Assembly: GCF_000621445.1 (NCBI RefSeq)
Contig: NZ_KK211280.1
Span: 113,904-160,439 of the forward strand
Reading direction: 5' to 3'
Origin: Alkalihalobacillus bogoriensis ATCC BAA-922
GTDB taxonomy: Bacteria; Bacillota; Bacilli; Bacillales; Bacillaceae_F
DNA length: 46,536 nucleotides
The first letter of the stretch is position 1, and the number at the start of each line of letters is the position of its first letter. Under the pieces are notes generated by a model. The model was given only the letters and a program-made list of their open reading frames with translations. It did not search any database and was not told where the DNA came from. Shown piece after piece: positions 1 through 8,029 of this stretch. The position numbers and the translations under genes were made by a program.

Positions 1-110
1 GACACTTTCGCTTCGTTTTCTCCTTGTTTTGTCCTTCATCACTGTATTAATAACAACGGCTATATTGCAACGAAGTTTGACGTGTTCGTTTCATAATAAA
101 TATAAAAAGC

Positions 111-176
111 TAAAGAAAAACGCGGAGCGTCTTTTCTTTAGCTTTCAAAGTATCACTGCTATACCAAAATTTTTAT
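111..176 (+). repeat. Dispersed element, copy 1 (short)
   Basis: Begins with TAAAGAAAAACGCGG and ends with ATACCAAAATTTTTAT, as do the copies at 9114-9215, 24234-24400 (minus) and 37265-37365. This copy lacks most of the central GCGAAGTGCG block. A hairpin with a T-run follows 25 bases downstream, the same arrangement as in the other copies. Confidence 0.7.
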
Positions 177-200
177 GTGCTTTCTTAATATGTTGAGATA

Positions 201-233
201 AGAGTCATTCTCCAATCGAGAATGACCCTTTTT
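201..233 (+). terminator. Rho-independent terminator
   Basis: Nine-base stem GTCATTCTC (204-212) / GAGAATGAC (218-226) with a five-base loop, followed by CCTTTTT. It points to the plus strand and follows dispersed-element copy 1. The minus-strand GNAT gene ends at 237, so the hairpin may also bound that transcript. Confidence 0.75.
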
Positions 234-236
234 CCT

Positions 237-800
237 TTACGCTCTCTTTATTGATGTAAACTCATGCCTTAATAATGAGTACATAAATAAATCATCAAAT
301 TGACCACAAACATATTCATAACTTCGTAACAAACCTTCTTGTTGAAAGCCTATTTTTTCGACTAGACGTTGTGAAGCTATATTTGCTGGTTCGATTAACG
401 CTTCAACTCGCTGTAATTCCCACTCGGTAAATCCGTATAAAAGAATCGGTTTCAACGCTTCTGCTGCAATTCCTTTTTGCCATTTTTCTTTCGTTAATTC
501 AAATCCGATTTCAGTCCGAAAATGGCGGTTAACTTTATTATGAAAACCACAACTTCCAATAACTTTGCCTTCATCTTTCAGTGTAATCCCCCAACGAATT
601 CCTTTGTTCTCTTTCCATAACGAATCGTACCAATCAATCTCATCATACACTTCCTCTATCGATCGAAATGGTGCTAAGCCATAATACTGCATCACTTCAG
701 CATCCGATAAATAGGTAAACATACTCGTCGCATCTTCTTTAGTAATTTTTCTTAAATGCAATCGTTCTGTTTCAAGTGAGGGAAAATCGTTGGATTCCAT
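237..800 (-). CDS. GNAT acetyltransferase, RimJ/RimL type
   Basis: This is a 187-residue GNAT-fold N-acetyltransferase of the RimJ/RimL-like group (Acetyltransf_3), which transfers acetyl from acetyl-CoA to an amine, often a protein N-terminus. The opening LETERLHLRKITKEDA and the closing NxxSxxxxEKxGF-type stretch (NIASQRLVEKIGFQQEGLLR) are typical; the acetyl-CoA loop reads EKWQKGIAAEA. I start it at the ATG at 800 because GGAGGAGAGGAG lies just upstream; an upstream ATG at 821 would overlap the FAH stop by one base but lacks that spacing. It is last in an apparent GGDEF-FAH-GNAT run on the minus strand. The substrate cannot be told from sequence. Confidence 0.85.
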   Translation of the reverse strand: MESNDFPSLETERLHLRKITKEDATSMFTYLSDAEVMQYYGLAPFRSIEEVYDEIDWYDSLWKENKGIRWGITLKDEGKVIGSCGFHNKVNRHFRTEIGFELTKEKWQKGIAAEALKPILLYGFTEWELQRVEALIEPANIASQRLVEKIGFQQEGLLRSYEYVCGQFDDLFMYSLLRHEFTSIKRA

Positions 801-820
801 AACATTGCTCCTCTCCTCCA

Positions 821-1720
821 TTATTCAACTTGGTTTCGTAACACGCCTAATTCTTTTACTGATATTTCAATAACATCCCCAGATTGTAAAAACTTCGGTG
901 GAGAAAACCCATTACCTACTCCCGCTGGTGTTCCTGTTGCAATAATATCACCTGGTTCAAGTGTGATTCCTTGAGAAATCGTTTCGATAATCGTTGGGAT
1001 GTCAAATATAAATTGCTCTGTTGAAGCTGACTGCCTCACTTCGCCGTTCACTTTCGTTTCAAGATGGAAATGAACTCCTTTTTCCACTTGACATGTATGC
1101 GTAATCCAAGGTCCCATTGGACATGTCGTGTCTAAGCTTTTTCCTAGTAAATATTGTTTATGTTTTCGTTGTAAATCACGAGCCGTTACATCGTTAAGTA
1201 ATGTATAGCCAAAAATATAATCATATGCCTCTTCTTTTCCGATCCCTCTGCCTTTTTTCCCGATCACAATAGCAATTTCACCTTCGTAATCTAGTTCTGA
1301 TGTTACGGTTTGATGATGATAGATCTTTGCGTCTGGACCTATAACCGTTGTTGGTGCCTTAGAGAACACAATTGGATCTTTAGGGATATCGGCTTCACTT
1401 CCCATTTCAATCGCATGAGCGGCATAATTTTTCCCGATACAAAATATATTTTTTCGAGGTCTAGGAATTGGCGCAATAACCGTAATATTCGGATCATCCC
1501 ATTCATACACAACCTCTTTCCCTTTTGTGTTTGTTACCCAAGTTAACACCTTTTCTACTCTATCAACAAAAGAATTGTCTTGTATACAATCAACCAATGT
1601 ATTTGGAAAACGATGAGATAGTCCCATTGCAGAAGCTGCTTGTTGAATATCAATGATTTGTTTATTTTCATAAACCCCAACGGTTTCCACATCATCTTTA
1701 ATAAAGGTTACAAATCTCAT
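821..1720 (-). CDS. Fumarylacetoacetate hydrolase family protein
   Basis: A 299-residue FAH-superfamily enzyme, the family of acylpyruvate/fumarylpyruvate hydrolases and 2-hydroxyhepta-2,4-diene-1,7-dioate isomerases that cleave or isomerise keto-acids in aromatic or tyrosine breakdown. The N-terminal cap covers about residues 1-90; the catalytic domain begins at the diagnostic NIFCIGKNYAAHA. Metal ligands are in the LDYEGEIAIVIG segment and in the TARDLQ region, and ITLEPGDIIATGTPAGVG is the usual C-terminal motif. Chosen start is ATG 1720, eight bases after AAGGAG; the preceding GGDEF gene stops at 1726, so the two are probably co-transcribed. No other aromatic-degradation genes are adjacent, so the substrate is unknown. 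Confidence 0.88.
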   Translation of the reverse strand: MRFVTFIKDDVETVGVYENKQIIDIQQAASAMGLSHRFPNTLVDCIQDNSFVDRVEKVLTWVTNTKGKEVVYEWDDPNITVIAPIPRPRKNIFCIGKNYAAHAIEMGSEADIPKDPIVFSKAPTTVIGPDAKIYHHQTVTSELDYEGEIAIVIGKKGRGIGKEEAYDYIFGYTLLNDVTARDLQRKHKQYLLGKSLDTTCPMGPWITHTCQVEKGVHFHLETKVNGEVRQSASTEQFIFDIPTIIETISQGITLEPGDIIATGTPAGVGNGFSPPKFLQSGDVIEISVKELGVLRNQVE

Positions 1721-1725
1721 TTTCA

Positions 1726-2802
1726 TCACTCCTTGTTTGCTATTTGTACATTGTTTCTTCCCATTGCTTTTGCTTCATATAAAGCTTGGTCAGCTAATCG
1801 GAATAGTTTAGCTTCATCCAAGGAAGGCTCATACATTGCTACTCCTAGTGAAAGTGTGACTGTAAATATTGTACCATCAGCACAAAACTCATAGTGTTCT
1901 ACTTTTTCACGTACTTTCTCAGCAATCATTAGCGCTTCTTCTTGAGAACTAGTAGAGACTAGTAGACCAAACTCTTCACCACCGATTCTAGCAACAACAT
2001 CTGTTTTTGACATACTTTCTTTTATCATTTTTCCTACTTCTTCTAAAACAATATCTCCAACAGAATGACCGTATGTATCATTAACTTTTTTAAAATAATC
2101 AATGTCCGCAATAATAAACGAAACAGAGGAAGACTCATTTGCTTCTACCTTCTCCAATACTTTCTTCATTTCTTGAAAAAAACCTCTTCGATTTAACAAA
2201 CCTGTTACATGGTCTTCTACTGATAATCTTATCATTTTACGATAAACATCATTAGCCTCACGAACATAATTCACACAAATTTTTACAAAAATAGAAGAGA
2301 GTAAAAAAATAACATTGAAGATTAAAAGGATATTCATATCTTTTAATAAAAAATACAATGTTCCATTTCCAACAAGTAATGCAAAGGCTGTCATAGCAGT
2401 CCAAGAAAATTTTTGCATCTGATAGCGCTGACCGATTATTCCTGTTCCAAAGGCAAGAATTATAATGGTTACAACAGCTGTTATTGAGGATACTGTAACG
2501 CCATGAACAAGTAATCGTCCTATCGCTATAATCGTGCCCGCTAGTAATGCTGGAAGTAACCCTGTTGTGTATGCAGCAATCATAACAGCAATATATCTCA
2601 TATCAATAATTGTCTCTTGTATTTGAAACCCATAAAAGATTAATAAAAATCCTAAAAAACCAGAGCACATTCCGATAACTAGTTTCATTTTCATAGGAGA
2701 ACGAACGGAAATCCGCTTTGCCCGATATATATAACCAATGACAAATACAAATGAAGCAATAATTGCTGCATTTGTCACCATTTCTTTCATGATAACAATC
2801 AT
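1726..2802 (-). CDS. Membrane diguanylate cyclase (5TMR-LYT + GGDEF)
   Basis: A 358-residue membrane GGDEF protein predicted to make cyclic di-GMP from two GTP. The first about 180 residues carry five to six hydrophobic segments resembling the 5TMR-LYT module of LytS/YhcK, containing the conserved region AAYTTGLLPALLAGTIIAIGR. The GGDEF domain starts near VEDHVTGLLNRRGF, has the metal-binding stretch ADIDYFKKVNDTYGHSVGD and the signature RIGGEEF. The position for the inhibitory RxxD I-site reads SKTD, so product inhibition is probably lost. Start ATG 2802 is chosen for the AGGAGA just upstream, giving a shorter protein than the longest open frame. Most similar in layout to B. subtilis YhcK (DgcK); the sensed ligand is unknown. 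Confidence 0.88.
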   Translation of the reverse strand: MIVIMKEMVTNAAIIASFVFVIGYIYRAKRISVRSPMKMKLVIGMCSGFLGFLLIFYGFQIQETIIDMRYIAVMIAAYTTGLLPALLAGTIIAIGRLLVHGVTVSSITAVVTIIILAFGTGIIGQRYQMQKFSWTAMTAFALLVGNGTLYFLLKDMNILLIFNVIFLLSSIFVKICVNYVREANDVYRKMIRLSVEDHVTGLLNRRGFFQEMKKVLEKVEANESSSVSFIIADIDYFKKVNDTYGHSVGDIVLEEVGKMIKESMSKTDVVARIGGEEFGLLVSTSSQEEALMIAEKVREKVEHYEFCADGTIFTVTLSLGVAMYEPSLDEAKLFRLADQALYEAKAMGRNNVQIANKE

Positions 2803-2977
2803 AACGACTCTCCTGCTTTCCAGTTTACATGCCTTTTGGTACACGTGTTCGGTTAATAAATTCAATATAATGAAAAAATAGCTAATAAATGACTAGCATA
2901 ATCATAAAAATGATATGAAAAATTGATTATATAGAACAAGTATTGATAGTTAATTTGAATGAATATTCAAAATATTG

Positions 2978-3006
2978 TTGTTTGGTTTTATAGCCCATGG
3001 TACAAT
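2978..3006 (+). promoter_or_regulatory. Sigma-A type promoter
   Basis: TTGTTT at 2978-2983, 17-base spacer, TACAAT at 3001-3006. Predicted transcription start is about 3013. The only things downstream before the subtilisin gene are a terminator hairpin at 3058-3093 and the small ORF at 3117-3260. Confidence 0.6.
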
Positions 3007-3057
3007 CATGTTGACATATATTCCATAATTATCCTTACCATATCATCCCACTACTCG

Positions 3058-3093
3058 TCCTAGCAGTTGTCTTCACTGTCTTAGGATTTTTTT
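3058..3093 (+). terminator. Hairpin terminator in a leader
   Basis: TCCTAGCAGT (3058-3067) pairs with ACTGT and TTAGGA (3075-3086) with a small bulge, followed by seven T. It lies about 45 bases after the predicted start of the promoter at 2978 and before the small ORF. It could release an 80-base RNA or act as an attenuator. Confidence 0.6.
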
Positions 3094-3116
3094 GTTTTCG
3101 AAAGGGGGTGAGCATT

Positions 3117-3260
3117 GTGTTTCAGTGGCTAGAGCAAACATTGAAAGTCCTTGTCCTTTTGTCGTCGCTCTTTTCCACTTTTACACTCGGATTAATTAAC
3201 AGTCGAAAACTTAAGAACAAAACAAAAAGAAAGGACGATTCCTCTAAAGAAATCGCCTAA
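3117..3260 (+). CDS. Small hydrophobic peptide, holin-like toxin-type
   Basis: A 47-residue peptide starting at GTG, eight bases after AAAGGGGG; it is too short for most gene callers. Residues 5-27 (LEQTLKVLVLLSSLFSTFTL) form one membrane segment, followed by a strongly basic tail with KLKNKTKRK. Size and layout resemble the small single-span 'putative holin-like toxin' peptides of Bacillus type I toxin systems, although I do not recognise a close relative. It lies downstream of a promoter and a terminator hairpin, so expression may depend on read-through. No antisense antitoxin RNA was established. It might instead be an unrelated small membrane protein or chance ORF, but the ribosome binding site argues against chance. 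Confidence 0.45.
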   Translation: MFQWLEQTLKVLVLLSSLFSTFTLGLINSRKLKNKTKRKDDSSKEIA

Positions 3261-3391
3261 AGGATTTTAATTGCTTACAGATTCATTATAATATAAATAA
3301 AAATAAAAAAGACTAATTTTTTTTAAAACACAAAAAATTTCATAAAAGGATAGGAATATATGTCACTTTTTTGACAGAAAGGATGAATATG

Positions 3392-4360
3392 ATGAGCGCA
3401 TTTCACCTTATTCCTTATACGATAAAAACGGTTGTCCATGAAACAAAACGAATTCCCCCTGGCATTGAATTAATTGAAGCCCCTTCCATGTGGGAGCAAG
3501 GGTATTACGGAAAAGATGTTGTTGTTGCTGTTCTTGATACAGGGTGTCATACGAGTCATCCGGAATTGAAACATCGAATCATAGATGGCTATAACTTCAC
3601 TTCAGATGACAATTTCGCCTCTGATATTTATGAAGATTACAATGGCCATGGCACCCATGTATGTGGGACAATATGTGCAGAAAAAAACAATGCCGGTATT
3701 ATCGGAGTTGCCCCATTTACCAAAGTGTTAGTTGTGAAAGTGTTAGCCAAACAAGGGTATGCTGAATCACAATGGATAACAGATGGGATACATTTTGCGA
3801 AAAATTGGGTCGGGCCAAATGGAGAACGCGTCCGAATCATCAATATGTCTCTTGGTGGCAAAATTCCTGATTTACAAATGCACGAAGCGATTAAAGAAGC
3901 AATTGCTTCTAACATACTTGTTGTTTGTGCAAGTGGAAATGATGGAGACGGTGACGATCGAACAAATGAGTATGCTTATCCTGGAGCTTTTCCAGAAGTT
4001 GTTCAAGTTGGTTCTGTCTCGTTACAAGAAGAAATGTCGCGCTTTAGTAATTCAAATTGTGAACTTGACCTTGTTGCACCTGGCGAAGACATCCTTTCCA
4101 CTTATTTAAACAATGAATTTGCAGTCCTCTCAGGGACATCAATGGCCACACCACATGTATCTGGTGCATGTGCTTTACTCATTGAGCAATTTGAACAAGA
4201 ATTTGAGCGAACCATTACTGAGCCCGAGCTTTATGCACAACTTATAAAGCGAACAGTATCATTACAGTATAGACGAACATTACAAGGGAATGGCATTTTA
4301 AAGCTTTCTACTAGTTTAGGTCATCAAATACAGGATGAAGCAGAAAAGCTTTCAATATAA
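3392..4360 (+). CDS. Intracellular subtilisin-type serine protease
   Basis: A 322-residue S8 protease of the intracellular subtilisin (ISP) group; family length is about 320. Triad: Asp49 (AVLDTG), His86 (NGHGTHV) and Ser250 (SGTSMATPH), with oxyanion Asn183 (ASGND). No signal peptide is present. The N-terminus carries LIPY at 6-9, the ISP pro-peptide motif that blocks the active site until cleaved, plus the usual IPPGIELIEAPSMW linker. ATG 3392 is chosen because AAAGG lies nine bases before it; ATG 3389 or TTG 3371 are alternatives. It acts in the cytoplasm in late-growth protein turnover. It is monocistronic, with a terminator at 4376. Confidence 0.93.
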   Translation: MSAFHLIPYTIKTVVHETKRIPPGIELIEAPSMWEQGYYGKDVVVAVLDTGCHTSHPELKHRIIDGYNFTSDDNFASDIYEDYNGHGTHVCGTICAEKNNAGIIGVAPFTKVLVVKVLAKQGYAESQWITDGIHFAKNWVGPNGERVRIINMSLGGKIPDLQMHEAIKEAIASNILVVCASGNDGDGDDRTNEYAYPGAFPEVVQVGSVSLQEEMSRFSNSNCELDLVAPGEDILSTYLNNEFAVLSGTSMATPHVSGACALLIEQFEQEFERTITEPELYAQLIKRTVSLQYRRTLQGNGILKLSTSLGHQIQDEAEKLSI

Positions 4361-4375
4361 TAATAGGGGTGTTCA

Positions 4376-4414
4376 TAAAGATTATTCTTTTGGACACCCT
4401 TTTTGCATAGATAA
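4376..4414 (+). terminator. Rho-independent terminator
   Basis: GGGTGT (4377-4382) pairs with ACACCC (4404-4409) around a long loop that can extend the stem by one or two pairs; five T follow. It ends the subtilisin transcript. Confidence 0.75.
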
Positions 4415-4529
4415 TTCTCATTTTGGTCATATTGGATAATATGATTCTCTTAAAAGAGCGTTATTCTTTTTTTCTAGTGTGTGAATGGTAAAATAAGAAT
4501 AAATACGTTCAACAAGGAGAGGTGACAGA

Positions 4530-5078
4530 ATGAAAGTAGTAGCAATTATTGGAAGTACAAAGAAAAATTCAACGACAAGAAAAGCAGTTGAAAACATGAC
4601 CAAAATAATAGAAGACGAAGGGATCGAAACGGAGATGATTCACTTTGCCGAAGTGTCTCTCCCCCTTTTTGATGCCAATCTTACAAAAGAAGAGCATCCC
4701 CCTATTGTCCATTCCTTTACTAAAAAAATAGCTGAAGCTGATGGCGTTATATTAGCTTCTCCTGAATATCATGGAAGTGTTTCTGGCGTTTTGAAAAATG
4801 CCCTTGATTATTTAGGCGCTAGAGAAATGAAAGGGAAACTCGTTACAATTTTGACGACTGCGGGAAGTGAGCTAGGTGCGACAAATACGATTAACACCCT
4901 TCATCAAATTTGTCGAAACTTACACGCTTGGGCACTTCCGCAAAGTCCAACCATTCCAGCAGCCTATGATGCTTTTGCTCCAGATGGAACTCTTCAAGAT
5001 AAAAAATTAGAAGAACGCCTCAAAACGGTAGCGTCCACATTTATAACTGAACTGAAAAATAAATCAAAGCATCATTGA
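4530..5078 (+). CDS. NADPH-dependent FMN reductase family protein
   Basis: A 182-residue flavodoxin-fold reductase (FMN_red family; relatives include azoreductase YhdA, ChrR and SsuE). The FMN phosphate loop is IGSTKKNSTTRKA at residues 7-19 and the second flavin-contacting loop is SPEYHGSVSGVLKNALDYL. Such enzymes reduce FMN, quinones, azo compounds or chromate with NAD(P)H in the cytoplasm. The start follows AAGGAGAGGTGACAG at good spacing. It appears to be a single-gene unit. The physiological electron acceptor cannot be inferred. Confidence 0.9.
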   Translation: MKVVAIIGSTKKNSTTRKAVENMTKIIEDEGIETEMIHFAEVSLPLFDANLTKEEHPPIVHSFTKKIAEADGVILASPEYHGSVSGVLKNALDYLGAREMKGKLVTILTTAGSELGATNTINTLHQICRNLHAWALPQSPTIPAAYDAFAPDGTLQDKKLEERLKTVASTFITELKNKSKHH

Positions 5079-5182
5079 TTTTTTTAAAGGTAGAGTGGAA
5101 AAATTACCTAATGTTCTTTAGAGCAAAAGATATGGTATGATACTAGAAGTAATTTTTCCTTTTTAGAATTGAGGTATGTCCG

Positions 5183-6940
5183 ATGAACATTGTTGTTACA
5201 ACGTTAAATGCAAAATATATCCATACATGCTTGGCACTCCGTTATTTAAAAGCCTATGCAGAACCAGACTTTTCTGTAGATATCGTCGAATATACAATTA
5301 ACGATCCTGTCATGAACATCGTTTCAGATTTATTTAACAGAAACCCTGATGTTATCGGGTTTAGTTGTTATATATGGAATATTGAAGAGACCATTAAAGT
5401 GATCGAGATGATAAAAAAAGTAAAGCCTGAAATCACCATTGTTTTAGGTGGGCCAGAAGTAAGCTATGACACAAACTACTGGTTATCTCGACTAACAAAT
5501 GTTGACTTTATTATTGTTGGTGAAGGGGAAGAAACATTTAAACATCTTCTAACAGAACTGCAAACAACAAAAAAATATCATATGGTGTTTGGTCTCGCTT
5601 ATCGGAAAGAGGATGAGGTCATTATGAATCCTCCTCGTCCAAAATTAAATCTTGAAGAGTTGCCTTCACCATATCGTTTTGCAGAAGATCTCCCTGCCTT
5701 AGGCAAACGGGTCACTTATTTTGAAACGAGTCGTGGCTGTCCATTTAGCTGTCAATTTTGCTTATCTTCCATTGAAGTCGGGGTTCGCTATTTTGATATG
5801 GCAAAAGTAAAGTCAGACTTATTATTCTTAATTCACAATGGAGCTAAGCTTATTAAATTTGTCGACCGTACGTTTAATATTAAACGAGATTACGCAATGG
5901 AAATTTTCCAATTTTTAATCGACAATCATAATGGATGTGTGTTTCAATTTGAAATTACAGCTGACATTATGCGGCCTGAAGTGTTAGATTTTCTTAATGA
6001 GCACGCTCCAAAAGGGGTTTTCCGTTTTGAAATTGGGGTTCAGTCTACAAATGATGCAACAAATGAATTAGTGAAACGGAAACAAAATTTCGAAAAACTA
6101 AAACGAACAGTAACAATGGTGAAAGAAGGCGGAAAAATAGACCAGCATCTTGACTTAATTGCGGGACTACCTGAGGAAGACTATGATTCATTCCGCAATA
6201 CATTCAACGATGTGTTCGCTCTTCGTCCAGAAGAACTGCAATTAGGGTTTCTAAAAATGTTACGTGGTACTGGATTACGCCTTCGTGCCGATGACCACCG
6301 CTATATTTATATGGACCATTCCCCATATGAAATCCTAGGAAATAATATCCTTCCTTTTAGTGATATCGTACGAATTAAACGAGTGGAAGATGTATTAGAA
6401 AAATATTGGAATGCTCATCGTATGGACCATACGATTGAATATCTAGTCACAACCGTATTTGAGTCGCCATTTGACTTTTTTCAACAGTTTGGTGATTTTT
6501 GGGATGAAAAAGGCTGGGCAAAAATCGGACATCAGTTAGAAGACTTATTTACTCGGCTCCATCAATTTTTACAATCACGCAATATCGAGCAAATGAAAAT
6601 CGTTGAAACATTAATGAAGTACGACTTTTTCATGAATCATAAACATAAGCCACGAAAAACGTGGTGGCCATTTTCGCTAGATAAACAACAACAATCATCT
6701 ATTTTAAAACATCTTGCCGATCAGCCTACCGTTGTCTCCACAACATTTGCTAACTTACAGCTTTCGGAAAAAGAACTGCATAAACATACGATGATTGAAA
6801 TTGTTCCATACAATGTTCCTAAGTTTGTAGAACAAGGTCAACTTGAAGAACAAAACACTTTGCTTATCTTTCATTTTGATCCGAAACAACAAAAGGTTCA
6901 GTCCTTTTCATGTAAACAAAACGCGTTACTTATTTCGTAG
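5183..6940 (+). CDS. B12-binding-domain radical SAM protein (DUF4080 type)
   Basis: A 585-residue protein with an N-terminal B12-binding-like Rossmann domain (about 1-130; LNAKYIHTCLALRYL at the start, no DxHxxG), a radical SAM core with the 4Fe-4S cysteines C186, C190 and C193 (RGCPFSCQFC), and a C-terminal DUF4080-like domain. The family cleaves S-adenosylmethionine to start radical chemistry; the cobalamin domain suggests methyl transfer or ring rearrangement, but to my knowledge no member of this subgroup has a firm substrate. The gene stands alone between two terminators and has no precursor-peptide or biosynthetic partner nearby, suggesting a housekeeping or nucleic-acid/cofactor modification role (inference). 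Confidence 0.88.
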   Translation: MNIVVTTLNAKYIHTCLALRYLKAYAEPDFSVDIVEYTINDPVMNIVSDLFNRNPDVIGFSCYIWNIEETIKVIEMIKKVKPEITIVLGGPEVSYDTNYWLSRLTNVDFIIVGEGEETFKHLLTELQTTKKYHMVFGLAYRKEDEVIMNPPRPKLNLEELPSPYRFAEDLPALGKRVTYFETSRGCPFSCQFCLSSIEVGVRYFDMAKVKSDLLFLIHNGAKLIKFVDRTFNIKRDYAMEIFQFLIDNHNGCVFQFEITADIMRPEVLDFLNEHAPKGVFRFEIGVQSTNDATNELVKRKQNFEKLKRTVTMVKEGGKIDQHLDLIAGLPEEDYDSFRNTFNDVFALRPEELQLGFLKMLRGTGLRLRADDHRYIYMDHSPYEILGNNILPFSDIVRIKRVEDVLEKYWNAHRMDHTIEYLVTTVFESPFDFFQQFGDFWDEKGWAKIGHQLEDLFTRLHQFLQSRNIEQMKIVETLMKYDFFMNHKHKPRKTWWPFSLDKQQQSSILKHLADQPTVVSTTFANLQLSEKELHKHTMIEIVPYNVPKFVEQGQLEEQNTLLIFHFDPKQQKVQSFSCKQNALLIS

Positions 6941-6956
6941 CGTAAGCGCATAATAC

Positions 6957-7001
6957 AGGTGAGACTTTTTGTGCCTTGCACAAGAAATCTCACCTTTTTT
7001 A
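6957..7001 (+). terminator. Convergent terminator
   Basis: AGGTGAGA (6957-6964) pairs with TCTCACCT (6988-6995) and is followed by T-rich sequence. It lies between the radical SAM gene and the convergent GNAT gene ending at 7006 and can serve both directions. Confidence 0.75.
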
Positions 7002-7005
7002 TAGA

Positions 7006-7539
7006 TTAAAACGGGACATCGTTCATCTTTATTGCCGTCTTTGTTCCTCGTTCCCAGTCTGTTCTTATGATAGCATACACGAGTGAATCCTCAACGGACC
7101 CGTCAGCATTTTCCCAAGCCTTTCGTAAGTACCCTTCTTTTTGAAAATTACATTTTGAAAATACTTTTCTCATCGCATAATTATCATGACGAGTATAAGC
7201 CTCAATCCTAATTTTTTCGTTTGAATGTGTAAATACATGGTTGACAGCCCACTTAACGGCCTGTTCTCCATATCCTTTTCCCCGTGCATCATTTGATAAA
7301 CGAATATCAAATAGCAATGGAATTGTATCGGAAATGTCACTTATTATGAGTAACCCGATATTCTTTCTGTTTTCCTTAATCCAATATGTTTCCTTCTCTT
7401 CTTCATACCATCCACAATGATAGCGATTAATGATTTCTGTTTTAGACACTGTAGGAGAAGCGTGAAATGTCCAACTGTTCGTCACGTAAAAATTAACGAG
7501 TTCATCTAGCTCTTTGTTTAGTTTTTTAAATGTTAGCAC
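7006..7539 (-). CDS. GNAT family N-acetyltransferase
   Basis: A 177-residue GNAT acetyltransferase. The acetyl-CoA binding motif A reads RLSNDARGKGYGEQAVKW (Q/RxxGxG/A form: ARGKGYG), and the C-terminal half has the ANxxSxxVxxKxGF-like stretch in the form DNYAMRKVFSKCNFQKEGYLR. GTG 7539 is used because GGAGG lies upstream at normal spacing. Its neighbour at 7584-7847 is on the same strand 44 bases upstream and may share a transcript. The acceptor substrate is unknown. Confidence 0.8.
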   Translation of the reverse strand: MLTFKKLNKELDELVNFYVTNSWTFHASPTVSKTEIINRYHCGWYEEEKETYWIKENRKNIGLLIISDISDTIPLLFDIRLSNDARGKGYGEQAVKWAVNHVFTHSNEKIRIEAYTRHDNYAMRKVFSKCNFQKEGYLRKAWENADGSVEDSLVYAIIRTDWERGTKTAIKMNDVPF

Positions 7540-7583
7540 GATTAGTAACCTCCCCCCTTTTCCGTGATGCTATGATAAGAAAA

Positions 7584-7847
7584 TCACTCTGGAACAGGAA
7601 GGAATTTTGTATAATAGGCTGCAATCACGAACAGAACTACATTCATTCCCCAATGAACGAAGCCAGAAAATAAAATGAAATCGAACGTGTAAGCCATTAT
7701 AGTTAGTAGTGGTATTAGAAAAAAACATACTGGTGTTATCCAGCTTTTTACTCCACCTTTATTAGTTAGTTTTTTTCTTTTTTTAACGATGATGACAAAC
7801 GCCGTAAGTATACAAATCAACGACACGATCAACATGAATAATTCCAC
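7584..7847 (-). CDS. Small three-span membrane protein, unknown
   Basis: An 87-residue protein starting at GTG 7847, nine bases after AAGGAGGT. Three hydrophobic segments are visible: residues 3-21, a second near WITPVCFFLIPLLTIMAY, and a third near WGMNVVLFVIAAYY, separated by a basic VKKRKKLTNKG loop. I do not recognise the family. It probably precedes the GNAT gene in a two-gene transcript. Confidence 0.6.
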   Translation of the reverse strand: MELFMLIVSLICILTAFVIIVKKRKKLTNKGGVKSWITPVCFFLIPLLTIMAYTFDFILFSGFVHWGMNVVLFVIAAYYTKFLPVPE

Positions 7848-7964
7848 CTTATTTTACCTCCTTAACAAAAGTAAACCGAATAAAGTTTTCACGTTTGTAT
7901 GTTAACATATATATCCAATTGAGTGTGGTATATCGTCTATTTTTTACATTTCAAATCAGCATAT

Positions 7965-7993
7965 TTGCAACGCTCTCATCCACAACGTATGAT
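7965..7993 (+). promoter_or_regulatory. Sigma-A type promoter for the nitroreductase
   Basis: TTGCAA (7965-7970), 17-base spacer, TATGAT (7988-7993). It lies just upstream of the TTG start at 8030 and supports that start over the longer open frame that begins at 7895. Confidence 0.65.
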
Positions 7994-8029
7994 GATATCG
8001 TACACTTTAAGGAAAAGAGGGGATTTCTT

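Larger units (their letters stand above)
1..236. other. Gene-free left edge with repeat and terminator
   Basis: No coding region is supported here. Bases 1-43 resemble half of the CT-rich GGACAC...TGTCC repeat seen again at 9.03-9.08 and 28.35-28.50 kb. Bases 111-176 are a short copy of the dispersed element described separately, and 201-233 is a hairpin with a T-run. The gene to the left is outside the window, so the transcript that this terminator ends cannot be named. Confidence 0.6.
2803..3116. other. Intergenic region with promoter and short leader
   Basis: This 314-base stretch between the divergent GGDEF gene and a small plus-strand ORF is AT-rich. It holds a convincing sigma-A promoter (2978-3006) and a hairpin terminator (3058-3093), both on the plus strand. 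A stop-free frame runs from 3015 into the small ORF and would encode a hydrophobic stretch, but it has no start codon. Confidence 0.6.

Noticed and set aside
3015-3116. Hydrophobic frame fused in front of the 47-residue small peptide
   Set aside because: No ATG, GTG, TTG or CTG start exists in frame before the GTGs at 3108 and 3117, and it runs across the terminator hairpin.
7895-8029. N-terminal extension of the nitroreductase (45 codons)
   Set aside because: A promoter with its -10 at 7988 and a ribosome binding site before TTG 8030 show that translation starts later.
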